Source of the DNA: Seonamhaeicola maritimus
GTDB lineage: Bacteria; Bacteroidota; Bacteroidia; Flavobacteriales; Flavobacteriaceae
Assembly (NCBI RefSeq): GCF_008056315.1
Contig: NZ_VRKQ01000010.1
Location: forward strand, 806,001-870,000
Direction of reading: 5' to 3'
DNA length: 64,000 nt
Shown: positions 1 to 10,018 of the stretch, one piece after another
How positions within the stretch are numbered: the stretch's first letter is position 1
Layout of the letters: the number at the start of each line of letters is the position of its first letter
Program-made: the position numbers and the translations under genes
The notes under the pieces: model-generated
What the model saw: only the letters and a program-made list of their open reading frames with translations
Databases searched by the model: none
What the model was told of the DNA's origin: nothing

Positions 1-1391
1 TCCTGAGAAGCATTATAGTCTTTAAGGTTATTAAAAATTGTTCCATAAATGGCGTAATGAAAAGATCTAAATAAGCCCGCAACGTCTTTAAGTGCAGGTT
101 GTTTTACTTTCCTATCTCTAATGGTACTTTCGGGTTCTCCTTCAAAATCTAGAATATAGAAATCGTTATTATGAACCAACACTTGCCCTAAATGATAATC
201 GCCATGAATTCTAATGCGCTCACTTTTAAGTTTGGTCCAATCAAAAGATAAAAAGCGTTTTCTAATCTGGTTCTTTTTATCAAGAAACTCTTTGGCTAAT
301 TCTAAAGACAGACCGTCTAACTTATGAAGGTTATTTTCAATAATATTAAGTCTGTTTTGAAATTGATATAACATGCGATTTTTTAACCAAACAGTATAAT
401 CTCCATTAAAGTTGGTTGGCGTAAAGGCGGTCTCCTCAAACTCAGATCCTAAAGCAATATGCATTTCTGCAGTACGTTTTGCCAGTTTTTGAATTTTTAA
501 AAACAAGCCTAATCCTACCCAATCTATAATTTGTGCGGGAATATCGTTAACCGATAAACGTTGATACAATTCGGTATTTGGTAACGTATTAATATCAATT
601 TTTTTATGCTCAATATTTTGAAATACGGAATGAAACTCCCTCAACATATAGTCCCATGCATCGCCTTCATTTGGAATCATTTTTTGCATGAGCCCTATAG
701 TAATATTGTTGTCTTCAGAATCAACAACATTAATACTACCTACATAAGGTGGTGTATTTTCAAATTCTTTCTTCTCTGATAAAAAACGAGACATTTCATA
801 GTCTGGATTCTTATCAGCATATATTCTTCTAAAGAATTTTAAAACGTATTTTTCATTATAAACCAAGGAGGTATTACTTTGTTCTAGCCCCATGAATCTG
901 GATGATTCATAAACTACACCATTAAGCAAATGACTTTTATGATACTGCACTTTAGTGGTGTCTTTTGGAAGCGCTGTGAGAATTCTCTCAAATACTAATT
1001 TTCTAAAAGATTCCAGGTTTACAGCATCAATAATATGCCCTTTTTGATTTTTAATACTGATAGGAAGAATTCTGTCTTTTTTAGCAAAATTCTCGTCGGT
1101 CACAAAAGCTATTGGTAAAAAGTAGTGTTGATAAAAAGCTTCAACAAAATTAACTTCCAGAATCAAGCCGAAGTATACTTCACCATCTTGCTGAATTTTA
1201 AAATATTCTGCTAATTCAATGTACTTGATGTTGCTGGCTTTACCACCATACCAACGCTGTTTCAGCATATAATCTCCTAAAACATCAGAAAGGAATGCCT
1301 TTACAAACGCCTTATTCTCTAATAATTGTTCCCAATTATCGTCAAAATTATAGGTTTGTATTATAGCCGTTTCTCCTTTCGTTTTAGTCAT
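1..1391 (-). CDS. mak: Maltokinase (Mak/Pep2 type), 3' end cut by window edge
   Basis: Predicted to phosphorylate maltose to maltose-1-phosphate with ATP, feeding GlgE. About 463 residues are visible from an ATG at 1391 and the frame runs off the left edge. The N-terminal part contains the run KQRWYGGK typical of the maltokinase cap domain. The kinase core has HGDYHLGQVL, the aminoglycoside-phosphotransferase-like catalytic loop with its Asp, followed by LDFEGEP, the metal-binding DFxGEP equivalent, and LKDVAGLFRSF. The gene starts 3 nt downstream of the glgE stop codon, so the two are almost certainly co-transcribed. It has its own start and is not fused at its N-terminus to a trehalose synthase; a treS or glgB gene beyond the left edge cannot be seen. 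The family assignment is strong; the C-terminal length is unknown. Confidence 0.85.
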   Translation of the reverse strand, partial: MTKTKGETAIIQTYNFDDNWEQLLENKAFVKAFLSDVLGDYMLKQRWYGGKASNIKYIELAEYFKIQQDGEVYFGLILEVNFVEAFYQHYFLPIAFVTDENFAKKDRILPISIKNQKGHIIDAVNLESFRKLVFERILTALPKDTTKVQYHKSHLLNGVVYESSRFMGLEQSNTSLVYNEKYVLKFFRRIYADKNPDYEMSRFLSEKKEFENTPPYVGSINVVDSEDNNITIGLMQKMIPNEGDAWDYMLREFHSVFQNIEHKKIDINTLPNTELYQRLSVNDIPAQIIDWVGLGLFLKIQKLAKRTAEMHIALGSEFEETAFTPTNFNGDYTVWLKNRMLYQFQNRLNIIENNLHKLDGLSLELAKEFLDKKNQIRKRFLSFDWTKLKSERIRIHGDYHLGQVLVHNNDFYILDFEGEPESTIRDRKVKQPALKDVAGLFRSFHYAIYGTIFNNLKDYNASQ

Positions 1392-1394
1392 AGG

Positions 1395-3332
1395 CTATTT
1401 GTTTATTTCGAAAATATGGAATGGTAAAGTTGGGTGTAACTCAACAAAATTCCATTCTCCTTGCCAGTTGTAAGTACTACTGGTTATTAAATCTTTAACC
1501 TGAAATTGATGATTACCATCAATTCCTAAATCATTTAAAGGAATTTGAACGGTACCTTGTTGCATACCATAATCATCTAAACTAATAATGATTAATAACT
1601 CATTAGTTTTAGCATCGTTCCATTTGTAAAACGCCAATAAATTGTCATTCTCAATATAACAGAACTTAATATTATTTGTTTGTTGAAGCGCTTCGTTTTG
1701 ATGTCTTAAATGATTGATTTTAGAAATAACAGTAGTTAACTTGTTTTCAATAGTCCAATCGTAGTACGTAAATTGAAATTTTTCAGAGTTATTATATTCT
1801 TCACGCCCTAACAGGGCATCGCTTAACATGTATTCATATACTGGACCATAAAGACCAATACTTGAACTTAAAGTAGCTGCTAATACATAACGCTGAATGT
1901 GTTTAGATTCATTTGCTCCTTGTAAATGGAAAGGATTTATATCTGGTGTATTAGGCCAAAAATTAGGCTGCATATACTCACGAGATTCCCCTTTGGTGAG
2001 CTCCTCTAAATATTCTGTCAATTCCTGCTTTGAGTTTCTCCAAGTGAAGTAGGTATATGATTGAGTGTACCCTTGTTTTGCCAATTGTTGCATTACTTTA
2101 GGTGCTGTAAATGCTTCAGCTAAAAAGATTACATCTGGATGTTTAGCTTTTACATTTTCTATAATCCAATGCCAGAAATAAAAAGGTTTGGTGTGCGGAT
2201 TATCAACTCTAAATACGTTAATACCACAATCTATCCAGTAAAAAAGAGTATCTAAACATTCTTTCCAAAGCCCTTTATAGTCTTTACTTTCCCAATAAAT
2301 AGGTAAAATATCTTGGTATTTTTTAGGTGGGTTTTCAGCATACTGAACCGTTCCATCAGGACGCCATTTAAACCAACTTGGGTGATCTTTAACCCAAGGG
2401 TGGTCTGGAGCTGCTTGCAACGCATAATCCATAGCTATTTCAATACCGTGTTCTTTTGCTTTTCCAATTAAAGATTTAAAATCTTCAATGCTCCCTAATT
2501 CTGGGTGAATGTCTTTATGACCACCGTGTTTGGAACCAATTCCCCAAGTAGAACCTACATCACCTTCAAAAGCTTCGGTTGTATTATTTTTACCTTTTCT
2601 ATTTACTTCACCTATAGGGTGAATAGGGGGTAAGTACAGGGTGTCAAAGCCCATTTTTTGAACTCTTGGTAATAAACGTTCGCAGTCTTTAAGTGTACCG
2701 TGAACGCCTTCTTGTTCTGAGGCTGAACGTGGGAAAAATTCGTACCAAGTGCTAAACCTTGCTTTCTTTCTATCTACGTAAGCTTGATATTCGGCCGAAG
2801 TATTGGCCAAAATTTTCTGAGGATGTTTAGTGAAAATATGATGTAATCTTTCACTTTGCGCCTCAGTTATGGCTTCATCATAATTCTCATCATTTGCAAA
2901 AATATTGATGAGGTGATCAAAATAGAACGAATCATTTTGGTCAACATTATCCTTTATAGCTTTAAGGTATTCAATACCTTCTAATAATTCTGATGTTACA
3001 TGCTGATTATCTTCAATCTTTCTTTCTATACCATGTTGCCAGTTAAGCGCATAGTCTACCCAAGCTTCTACCTTGTAGGTATATAATCCCTGTTTTTCAA
3101 CAGTAAACGCACCTTTCCATTCGTTATTTACATCTAAATGTAAACGGGTTTCACTCCAATTTTTTTCATTTTCATGTTTATAGAGAATGGATGCTCCTAG
3201 AACATCATGTCCATCTGCCAGAATGTGAGCTTCAACATTTACTATTTCATTGACAACTCTTTTAATATAAAATTCACCGCCATTAATATTAGGCGACACA
3301 TAATCTATAACAACTCTTCTTTGGTTTTGCAT
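1395..3332 (-). CDS. glgE: Alpha-1,4-glucan:maltose-1-phosphate maltosyltransferase GlgE
   Basis: GlgE transfers maltosyl units from alpha-maltose-1-phosphate to the non-reducing end of alpha-1,4-glucans in the cytoplasm. The 645 residues fit the family length. The N-terminal 100 residues or so form the DUF3416-type domain, followed by a GH13_3 barrel. The nucleophile is predicted at D377 (in VFRVDNPHTKP) and the acid/base at E406 (in FLAEAFT). Both are offset by the same number of residues from the characterised Streptomyces enzyme. The phosphate/donor-binding region PPIHPIGEVNRKGKNN lies near 235-250. It is followed after 3 nt by the maltokinase gene and preceded by glgC, which defines a GlgE-pathway operon. 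A -7 element lies about 26 nt upstream of the ATG, so a promoter internal to the locus is possible. Confidence 0.93.
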   Translation of the reverse strand: MQNQRRVVIDYVSPNINGGEFYIKRVVNEIVNVEAHILADGHDVLGASILYKHENEKNWSETRLHLDVNNEWKGAFTVEKQGLYTYKVEAWVDYALNWQHGIERKIEDNQHVTSELLEGIEYLKAIKDNVDQNDSFYFDHLINIFANDENYDEAITEAQSERLHHIFTKHPQKILANTSAEYQAYVDRKKARFSTWYEFFPRSASEQEGVHGTLKDCERLLPRVQKMGFDTLYLPPIHPIGEVNRKGKNNTTEAFEGDVGSTWGIGSKHGGHKDIHPELGSIEDFKSLIGKAKEHGIEIAMDYALQAAPDHPWVKDHPSWFKWRPDGTVQYAENPPKKYQDILPIYWESKDYKGLWKECLDTLFYWIDCGINVFRVDNPHTKPFYFWHWIIENVKAKHPDVIFLAEAFTAPKVMQQLAKQGYTQSYTYFTWRNSKQELTEYLEELTKGESREYMQPNFWPNTPDINPFHLQGANESKHIQRYVLAATLSSSIGLYGPVYEYMLSDALLGREEYNNSEKFQFTYYDWTIENKLTTVISKINHLRHQNEALQQTNNIKFCYIENDNLLAFYKWNDAKTNELLIIISLDDYGMQQGTVQIPLNDLGIDGNHQFQVKDLITSSTYNWQGEWNFVELHPTLPFHIFEINK

Positions 3333-3357
3333 GGTATTTTGTTGGTTTTGAAGTGCG

Positions 3358-3365
3358 CAAAATTA
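3358..3365 (-). promoter_or_regulatory. Candidate -7 element upstream of glgE
   Basis: Read on the minus strand this is TAATTTTG, an exact match to the Bacteroidota TAnnTTTG consensus, 25 nt before the glgE start. No convincing -33 TTTG is present at the expected distance, so this rests on the -7 box alone. It would let glgE-mak be expressed separately from glgA-glgC. Confidence 0.4.
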
Positions 3366-3441
3366 GTAAATAAAGTCCATCTCTTCATTACTAAAATCAC
3401 TGTAAACCTTACTATAACGTTTTCTTGTTAAGAAATTTATG

Positions 3442-4710
3442 TTATTCAATGACTGTATTCTTTGGAATTACTGCATCTTTTTTAATAACAACAATACCAT
3501 CTTTAATACAATAAGTAGCCGTTTCTGTATCCTCTAGGTGAGATCCACCAAGAATCCTAACATCATCCCCGATGCGGCAGTTTTTATCAATTATACAGTT
3601 TTTTATAACACAACGTTCACCTACACCCATTAGGATTTCAATTTTTTCTGAAGCCATTTCCTCAAGTGTTTCGTAGGAATCGTTACCCATCATGTATGTA
3701 TTGCTTATGCTAGAGTCTTTCCCAACTCTTGAACGAATACCTATAACAGATTTTTCAATTCTAGAGGCACTTATAATACATCCTTCAGAAATTACAGCTT
3801 TGTCTAAAACAGTTCCCGCAATTTTAGTGGTAGGAAGCATTCTAGCATGCGTGTAAATACGCCTATTGTTATCATAAAGATCAAACTGGGGGATATCATC
3901 TGTTAACCCTAGGTTAGCTTCAAAAAATGATTCAACGGTTCCAATGTCTGTCCAATATCCTTCATATTGATAACTTAGGGTTTTGTGCGAATCTATGGAT
4001 TCTGGTATGATTTCTTTTCCAAAATCGTTGGTGTCAGGATTCTCCATTAGTTTAACTAATAAATCCTTGTTGAAAATATAAATACCCATGGATGCGAGAT
4101 AGTTACGACCTTGGGCTTTCATATCGTCACTAACTTCTGAAGTCCATTCTGGAAGTAAACTCTCATCTGGTTTTTCAATAAAAGAAGTAATAACATTTTC
4201 GTTGTCTGCCTTAAGAATTCCAAACCCAGTAGCATCTTTAGCATTTACTGGGATGGTTGCAATAGAAATTTCTGCACCTGCCTCTTCGTGGGCTTCAATC
4301 ATTTTATCATAATCCATTTGGTACAACTGATCACCAGATAGAATAAGAGCATATTCAAAGTCATTACCTAAAAAGTGAGGCATACATTGTCTTACGGCAT
4401 CGGCTGTTCCTTGAAACCATGTTTTATTTCCTGGAGTTTGTTCTGCTGCCAAAACATCAACAAAAGCACTACTAAAAAAACTAAACTGATAGGTGTTTTT
4501 GATATGTTTATTTAAGCCAGCAGAATTAAATTGTGTTAACACATAAATACGCTTAATATCAGCATTAATACAATTAGAAATGGGAATGTCTACCAACCTG
4601 TATTTTCCAGCAATTGGAACTGCGGGTTTTGAACGTTTTTCTGTTAAAGGATATAACCTAGAACCTTGTCCGCCTCCTAGAATAATAGATAAAACTTTGT
4701 TATTTATCAT
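3442..4710 (-). CDS. glgC: Glucose-1-phosphate adenylyltransferase
   Basis: Makes ADP-glucose and pyrophosphate from glucose-1-phosphate and ATP, the committed step of bacterial alpha-glucan synthesis. The 422-residue product has the N-terminal nucleotidyltransferase signature GGGQGSRLYPLT (about 12-23) followed by KPAVP, the SGDQLYQMDY region, and FIEKP. A C-terminal left-handed beta-helix of hexapeptide-like repeats covers roughly 290-415 (VISEGCIISAS, IGIRSRVG, CIIDKNCRIGDDV). The length is typical of the family. It lies 41 nt downstream of the glgA/glgM gene and 109 nt upstream of glgE, all on the minus strand. The allosteric-site residues cannot be judged by eye. Confidence 0.95.
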   Translation of the reverse strand: MINNKVLSIILGGGQGSRLYPLTEKRSKPAVPIAGKYRLVDIPISNCINADIKRIYVLTQFNSAGLNKHIKNTYQFSFFSSAFVDVLAAEQTPGNKTWFQGTADAVRQCMPHFLGNDFEYALILSGDQLYQMDYDKMIEAHEEAGAEISIATIPVNAKDATGFGILKADNENVITSFIEKPDESLLPEWTSEVSDDMKAQGRNYLASMGIYIFNKDLLVKLMENPDTNDFGKEIIPESIDSHKTLSYQYEGYWTDIGTVESFFEANLGLTDDIPQFDLYDNNRRIYTHARMLPTTKIAGTVLDKAVISEGCIISASRIEKSVIGIRSRVGKDSSISNTYMMGNDSYETLEEMASEKIEILMGVGERCVIKNCIIDKNCRIGDDVRILGGSHLEDTETATYCIKDGIVVIKKDAVIPKNTVIE

Positions 4711-4751
4711 AGTTGTAGTTTTTATGTAATTAGTTGTTGATGTTGTATATT

Positions 4752-5954
4752 TTAAATGAGCGATTTATAAAGCTCCTCTACTTGTTTAGCAATAGCCACC
4801 CAATCAAAATGCTCTTCAACACGTTTTCTTCCATTGACAGCCATTTTGTTTCTTAGAGCATCGTCATTAATGACTTTATTAATTCCTTCAGCTAAATCTC
4901 TTGAAAACTTATCTGGGTCGATTGCTTCGAAAGGAGCTGAATCTTGTTGCTCTAGAGTAATTAATATACCTGTTTCACCAGGAACTACCACCTCTTTTAT
5001 TCCTCCAACCGCACTAGCTACCACCGCAGTATTACAAGCCATAGCTTCAATGTTTATAATTCCGAAAGGCTCATAAATTGATGGACAACAAAATACATCG
5101 GCATGAGAATATAGTTGAATAATCTCTTCTTTAGTAACCATTTTGTCTATCCAAATAACATTGTCTCTTGTTTTCTTTACCTCATTAACAGCATCTTCCA
5201 TTTCCTTGCCAATTTCTGGCGTATCTGGGGCACCTGCACAAAGCACAATCTGAGTATCTGGGTCAATATATTTTATAGCGTTTACCAAATGAATAATACC
5301 TTTTTGCCTTGTAATTCTTCCAACAAAAAGCACATAAGGTTTTGTTTTATCAACACCATATGCATCTAAAGTTGATGTTTCGGTAGTGGTGACATATTGT
5401 TGAAGGTTAATACCATTATAAATAACATGTACTTTACTTCCATCAACATCAAAATGAGTTAAGATATCATCTTTAGTTTCTTCTGAAACTGCTATTACGG
5501 CATCAGCCATTTCTAAAGCTGTTTTTTCTACCCAAGAAGAAGCATCGTATCCTCTTCCTAGCTGTTCGCGCTTCCAAGGCCTTAAAGGCTCTAAGGAATG
5601 TCCTGTAACAACTAATGGCGTGCCGTAGCAAAGTTTTGCTACTATACCTGCAAAATGTGAATACCAGGTATGACAGTGTACCACATCTGCATCAATTTCT
5701 TCAGCATTCATATGAATACCAGTACTTAAAGTTTGAAAAACCCCCTTTAACTTACTATTTGAGTTGTTAAAAAGTGGATTGTCATAAGGAAAGCCTTTTA
5801 CATTGGTATTGCCGTTTTGTTCATCTTGATCACCGAAACATCTAACATCTACATTCATAAGTTTAGCAAGTTCAGCTGCTAAATACTCTACATGAACTCC
5901 CGCACCACCGTATACGTAAGGCGGAAATTCTCTAGTAAAAAAAAGTGCTTTCAT
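4752..5954 (-). CDS. glgM: GT4 glycosyltransferase, GlgA/GlgM (actinobacterial glycogen synthase type)
   Basis: A 400-residue GT-B glycosyltransferase. It carries FTREFPPYVYGGAGVHV at the N-terminus, R213 and K218 in VGRITRQKG, and the E-x7-E acid pair E295/E303 in EPFGIINIE. Its size and the FPPYVYGGAGVHVE opening resemble the short GT4 GlgA of actinobacteria rather than the roughly 480-residue GT5 GlgA of enterobacteria. In mycobacteria this type (GlgM) condenses ADP-glucose with glucose-1-phosphate to give maltose-1-phosphate. The direct linkage to glgC, glgE and mak makes that role attractive here, but classical glycogen synthase activity cannot be excluded from sequence alone. It is the first gene of the leftward operon. 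The symbol glgA is an equally acceptable name. Confidence 0.82.
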   Translation of the reverse strand: MKALFFTREFPPYVYGGAGVHVEYLAAELAKLMNVDVRCFGDQDEQNGNTNVKGFPYDNPLFNNSNSKLKGVFQTLSTGIHMNAEEIDADVVHCHTWYSHFAGIVAKLCYGTPLVVTGHSLEPLRPWKREQLGRGYDASSWVEKTALEMADAVIAVSEETKDDILTHFDVDGSKVHVIYNGINLQQYVTTTETSTLDAYGVDKTKPYVLFVGRITRQKGIIHLVNAIKYIDPDTQIVLCAGAPDTPEIGKEMEDAVNEVKKTRDNVIWIDKMVTKEEIIQLYSHADVFCCPSIYEPFGIINIEAMACNTAVVASAVGGIKEVVVPGETGILITLEQQDSAPFEAIDPDKFSRDLAEGINKVINDDALRNKMAVNGRKRVEEHFDWVAIAKQVEELYKSLI

Positions 5955-5965
5955 AAAAGAATCCT

Positions 5966-5973
5966 CAAAATTA
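5966..5973 (-). promoter_or_regulatory. Candidate -7 element of the glgA-glgC-glgE operon
   Basis: The minus strand reads TAATTTTG, an exact TAnnTTTG match, 12 nt upstream of the glgA/glgM ATG. The distance implies a very short leader. No clear -33 TTTG is seen 18-21 nt further upstream. The 5955-6243 gap contains no other structure that I recognise. Confidence 0.35.
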
Positions 5974-6243
5974 AGTTACAAATATTTTTTGCTTGATAAG
6001 TGTTAGTCTCTCGCCCTTTAAAGCTTAAGACGTGAGTTTATAAACATACAAAAATATTGTTAATAACTTTGTTGAAATCTCATTTTTGAGAAAAAAAAAA
6101 GATAATTAAGGATAATCGAAATTTTCATCAAAGAAATTCAATAAATACCGAATTTTACTTCTAATATTTAACTAAATTGAATAGACTCTTCTAGTAGGTA
6201 CTGTTAGGGTTTTTGATAAAACAACCTGGTTTTCAAAGAAGGA

Positions 6244-8043
6244 TTAATCATTCAACTTTAAAACGGCCATAAATGCTTGCTGAGGAATTTCTACATTACC
6301 TACTTGACGCATACGCTTTTTACCCTTTTTCTGTTTTTCTAAAAGTTTACGCTTACGTGAAATATCACCACCATAACATTTAGCGGTAACATCTTTTCTT
6401 AAGGCTTTAATGGTTTCTCTGGAGATGATTTTGGCCCCAATTGCTGCTTGAATTGGAATGTCGAATTGTTGACGTGGAATTAACTGCCTTAGTTTTTCAC
6501 ACATTTTTCTACCAATTGATTGTGCGTTGTCTGCATGTATTAAAGCTGACAATGCATCAACCGTTTGTGCATTCAATAAAATATCTAAACGAACCAATTT
6601 TGAAACCTTCATGCCTATTGGATGATAATCAAAAGAAGCATAGCCTTTTGAAACTGTTTTAAGTCTATCGTAAAAATCAAAAACAATTTCAGCTAAAGGC
6701 ATTTCAAAGGTTAATTCAACACGTTCAGTAGTTAAATAGGTTTGATTGGTAATAAGGCCTCGTTTTTCAATACAAAGAGACATTACGTTACCAATAAAAT
6801 CTGATTTTGTGATAATGGTAGCTTTGATATATGGTTCCTCAACACGATTAAGTGTTGATGGTTCTGGTAAGTCTGATGGATTATTTACAATGATAACCTC
6901 GTCCGGATCCCTATTTGTGTAAGCATGGTATGATACGTTAGGAACCGTCGTGATTACTGTCATATCAAACTCACGTTCTAAACGTTCTTGAATAATTTCC
7001 ATGTGAAGCATTCCCAAGAATCCACAACGGAACCCAAAGCCTAAAGCGGCTGAACTTTCTGGTTGAAATACTAAGGAAGCATCATTTAGCTGTAACTTTT
7101 CCATTGAAGCACGAAGTTCTTCGTAATCTTCCGTGTCTACTGGATAAATACCCGCAAAAACCATTGGTTTTACATCTTCAAATCCTTCAACTATATTAGT
7201 GGTTGGTTTCGAAAAATCTGTAATAGTATCACCTACTTTAACTTCTTTAGCAGTTTTAATTCCTGTAATTAAGTAGCCAACATCCCCAGTTTTAACGCTT
7301 TGTTTTGCAACCTGATTTAATTTTAAGGTTCCAACCTCATCAGCATAATAATCTTTATCTGTGGCTACAAATTTAATATGTTGCCCCTTTTTAATTTCAC
7401 CATTAAAAACTCTAAAGTAGGTTTCAATACCTCTAAATGTATTATAAACAGAATCGAAAATTAGTGCTTGCAATGGAGCATTTGGATCTCCCTCCGGAGC
7501 CGGAATTCTATCTATAATGGCTGCTAAAATATTGTCTACTCCAAAACCAGTTTTCCCACTAGCATGAATTACTTCTTCTGAATCACAACCCAATAGATCA
7601 ACAATATCGTCAGTTACTTCATCTGGATTTGCACTTGGTAAATCTACTTTATTTAGAACAGGAATAATTTCTAAGTCATTCTCTAAGGCTAGGTACAAGT
7701 TTGAAATAGTTTGGGCTTGAATACTTTGAGCTGCATCAACAATAAGTAACGCTCCTTCACAGGCAGCAATAGACCGGGAAACTTCATAACTAAAATCTAC
7801 GTGACCTGGTGTATCAATAAGGTTTAAAACATATTGCTCACCTTTGAATTCATAGTCCATCTGGATCGCATGACTTTTAATGGTAATACCACGTTCACGC
7901 TCCAAATCCATATTATCTAATAACTGATCTTGCTTTTCCCTATCCGTTACAGAACCGGTATAGTCCAATAAGCGGTCTGCCAAGGTGCTTTTACCATGAT
8001 CAATATGAGCTATAATACAAAAGTTTCTAATGTTCTTCATCAA
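6244..8043 (-). CDS. lepA: Elongation factor 4 (LepA), ribosome back-translocase GTPase
   Basis: A translational GTPase that acts on stalled or mistranslocated ribosomes. The 599-residue length is canonical. The G1 motif AHIDHGKST is at 12-20, the switch region [11 protein letters not shown] follows, G3 is DTPGHVDF and G4 is NKVDLP. The LepA-specific C-terminal domain ends in a basic stretch ([19 protein letters not shown]). Two adjacent ATG codons are possible starts; the first is used here. It is a single-gene unit with a -7 box 26 nt upstream. Confidence 0.97.
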   Translation of the reverse strand: MMKNIRNFCIIAHIDHGKSTLADRLLDYTGSVTDREKQDQLLDNMDLERERGITIKSHAIQMDYEFKGEQYVLNLIDTPGHVDFSYEVSRSIAACEGALLIVDAAQSIQAQTISNLYLALENDLEIIPVLNKVDLPSANPDEVTDDIVDLLGCDSEEVIHASGKTGFGVDNILAAIIDRIPAPEGDPNAPLQALIFDSVYNTFRGIETYFRVFNGEIKKGQHIKFVATDKDYYADEVGTLKLNQVAKQSVKTGDVGYLITGIKTAKEVKVGDTITDFSKPTTNIVEGFEDVKPMVFAGIYPVDTEDYEELRASMEKLQLNDASLVFQPESSAALGFGFRCGFLGMLHMEIIQERLEREFDMTVITTVPNVSYHAYTNRDPDEVIIVNNPSDLPEPSTLNRVEEPYIKATIITKSDFIGNVMSLCIEKRGLITNQTYLTTERVELTFEMPLAEIVFDFYDRLKTVSKGYASFDYHPIGMKVSKLVRLDILLNAQTVDALSALIHADNAQSIGRKMCEKLRQLIPRQQFDIPIQAAIGAKIISRETIKALRKDVTAKCYGGDISRKRKLLEKQKKGKKRMRQVGNVEIPQQAFMAVLKLND

Positions 8044-8068
8044 TCTGTTACTTACTTCAATAGAGGCG

Positions 8069-8076
8069 CAAAGATA
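8069..8076 (-). promoter_or_regulatory. Candidate -7 element of lepA
   Basis: The minus strand reads TATCTTTG, an exact TAnnTTTG match, 26 nt before the lepA ATG. No obvious -33 TTTG at the right spacing. Confidence 0.4.
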
Positions 8077-8122
8077 CTCTATTTAATTAAAGATAAAAGT
8101 TAGTTTTTATTATCTGTAACTC

Positions 8123-8908
8123 CTATTGTTTATTAGCAACAAGATACAGATAATCTCCCAAGTTATTTTGGTATGATTTCATAACTTTTTTAATGTTACT
8201 GCTGTCAATATCCCTTCGTAAATTAGTTAGTCCGTATTCCACCTCTACTTTATTAGATAAATCTGAAAAAGATGAAATACCATGGCGAATATTTTCATCA
8301 AAATACAACTCAGGGCTTTCCTTACCACAATACAAAAACTTGTCTTCCAAATCAGGTTTGATAAAATAGGACTCTTTGTTTTTAATTTGAAACCCTGACT
8401 TTACTAAGTATTCTTTTACCAATTCTAAAGTAGGCATTTGAACCATGGAATCTTCTAGCATTTTAGGGAAATAATGATTTAACCAATAACCCTTCATTTG
8501 TTCTGGTGTTGATGTGAATATCACTAGGTTTCCATTAGGTTTAAGGACTCTGTTTAATTCTAAAAAGGCTTTTTTTAAATGATTCCAATGATGGACTGTT
8601 AAACTAGCAACAATACCGTCAATAGAGCTTGATTTTAAACCTGTTTTTTCAGCAGTTCCAATACGGTAATCAATGGAAGCATTTTTGCTACGGGCCTCTT
8701 TAAGCATTCTTTCAGAGGGGTCAATTCCCATAAAATGATAGCCTTTCTTTTGAAATTCATTCGTGTAATTTCCTGTGCCACAACCAATATCTAAATATAC
8801 GCCGTCAGCTTCGGGTTGCAAGTGAAAGAGCATACGATTAACTAAATGGGCATCGGGCTTTCTAGTCTTGTTATAACCAACGCCTATTTTATCGTATTTA
8901 GGAATCAT
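8123..8908 (-). CDS. Class I SAM-dependent methyltransferase, substrate unknown
   Basis: A 261-residue Rossmann-fold methyltransferase of the Methyltransf_11/25 type. SAM motif I is YLDIGCGTGNY (about 38-48), motif II is the acidic GIDPSERML, and the post-II region is VASLTVHHW. The rest shows no domain that names a substrate. No membrane segment or signal peptide is seen. Its start lies 3 nt downstream of the stop of the TolB-like lipoprotein gene, so the two are probably one transcript. Ubiquinone/menaquinone UbiE-type enzymes share the fold, but the specific UbiE signatures are absent. Confidence 0.75.
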   Translation of the reverse strand: MIPKYDKIGVGYNKTRKPDAHLVNRMLFHLQPEADGVYLDIGCGTGNYTNEFQKKGYHFMGIDPSERMLKEARSKNASIDYRIGTAEKTGLKSSSIDGIVASLTVHHWNHLKKAFLELNRVLKPNGNLVIFTSTPEQMKGYWLNHYFPKMLEDSMVQMPTLELVKEYLVKSGFQIKNKESYFIKPDLEDKFLYCGKESPELYFDENIRHGISSFSDLSNKVEVEYGLTNLRRDIDSSNIKKVMKSYQNNLGDYLYLVANKQ

Positions 8909-8911
8909 AAG

Positions 8912-10009
8912 TTAATCTTGCCATTCGGCAATAAATAAATTAGTATCTCTACCACCACCGTTATTTCGGTTTGAAGAAAAAGCTAAGTATTTACCATCAT
9001 TTGAAAATACTGGAAAAGCATCAAAAGTTTTACTATGTGTTACACGTTCTAGGTTTTTGCCATCAATATCAATTAAATAAAGGTTAAAAGGAAACCCACG
9101 TTCGGCTTCAAAGTTTGATGAGAATAATATCTTTTTTCCTGACGGATGGAAAAATGGGCTCCAATTAGCATTTCCCAAATCTGTTAACTGTCGTAAATCA
9201 CTACCATCGGCATTACAAATGTATAATTCCATTTCGGTAGGTTCTACTAAACCTTCAGCCAATAACTCTTCGTATTCCTTAATTTCTTGCTCGGTTTTTG
9301 GTCTTGAAGAACGAAAGATAATTTTAGCTCCATCTGGAGAGAAAAAGGCACCTCCATCATATCCCAGTTCATCTGTAATTTGGGTAACATCTGTTCCATC
9401 AAGGTTCATGGTGTATAATTCTAAATCGCCACTTCGAGTAGATGTAAATACAATTTTATCACCTTTAGGAGATACGGTTGGTTCTGCATCATAACCCTTT
9501 TCATGGGTTAATTGTTTCACAATATTACCTTCTAAGTCGGCTACAAAAATGTCAAAAGAATCGTAAACTGGCCAAATGTATTTCCCGTTTTTTCTTAAAG
9601 GAGTTTCTGGGCAGTTCTCATCAGCTAAATGCGTGGAGGCATAAATAATATGTTTATTGTCCGGAAGAAAATAAGAGCAAGTAGTTCTACCTTTCCCTGT
9701 ACTTACCATAGGAGGTGCTACACTGTCAAAAGTGTCATTTAAATTCATTAAGAACATTTGGTCGCAACCAACATTCCATTTACTAAAATTAGATTGAAAC
9801 ACTAATTGCTTATCGTCAAAACTCCAATAGGCTTCAGCATTGTCACCACCATGAGTTATTTGTCTAATGGATTTAAAATGTTTTTCTCCCGGAAAGATTA
9901 AGGAATCTTTTATAACTTCAGTTTGAGTTTCTTCTTTAGAAGTAGATTTCGTTTCGTTTTTACAACTAGCGAGAGCAAAAATCAGAATGATAAAGCATAT
10001 CTTATTCAT
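8912..10009 (-). CDS. TolB-like beta-propeller lipoprotein
   Basis: I start the gene at the ATG at 10009, because MNKICFIILIFALASCKN is a clean lipoprotein signal with a lipobox Cys at residue 16. An upstream GTG-type start would spoil the signal. The mature protein of about 350 residues contains repeated PD40/WD40-like blades, for example SFDDKQLVFQS, SPKGDKIVFTSTRSG, SPDGAKIIFRSSR, HPSGKKILFSSN and SNDGKYLAFSSNRN. Such blades occur in TolB and in peptidase-associated propellers. There is no catalytic domain, so a binding or scaffold role in the envelope is the most that can be said. It is divergent from the M28 peptidase gene with 38 nt between starts. Confidence 0.8.
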   Translation of the reverse strand: MNKICFIILIFALASCKNETKSTSKEETQTEVIKDSLIFPGEKHFKSIRQITHGGDNAEAYWSFDDKQLVFQSNFSKWNVGCDQMFLMNLNDTFDSVAPPMVSTGKGRTTCSYFLPDNKHIIYASTHLADENCPETPLRKNGKYIWPVYDSFDIFVADLEGNIVKQLTHEKGYDAEPTVSPKGDKIVFTSTRSGDLELYTMNLDGTDVTQITDELGYDGGAFFSPDGAKIIFRSSRPKTEQEIKEYEELLAEGLVEPTEMELYICNADGSDLRQLTDLGNANWSPFFHPSGKKILFSSNFEAERGFPFNLYLIDIDGKNLERVTHSKTFDAFPVFSNDGKYLAFSSNRNNGGGRDTNLFIAEWQD

Positions 10010-10018
10010 AGTATTGAC

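Noticed and set aside
1395-3332. GlgE as an ordinary alpha-amylase
   Set aside because: The DUF3416-type N-terminus, catalytic residue offsets and the adjacent maltokinase fit the maltosyltransferase instead.
3207-3431. Short plus-strand frame overlapping the glgE start
   Set aside because: Antisense to GlgE and of low-complexity composition; no homology or signal features.
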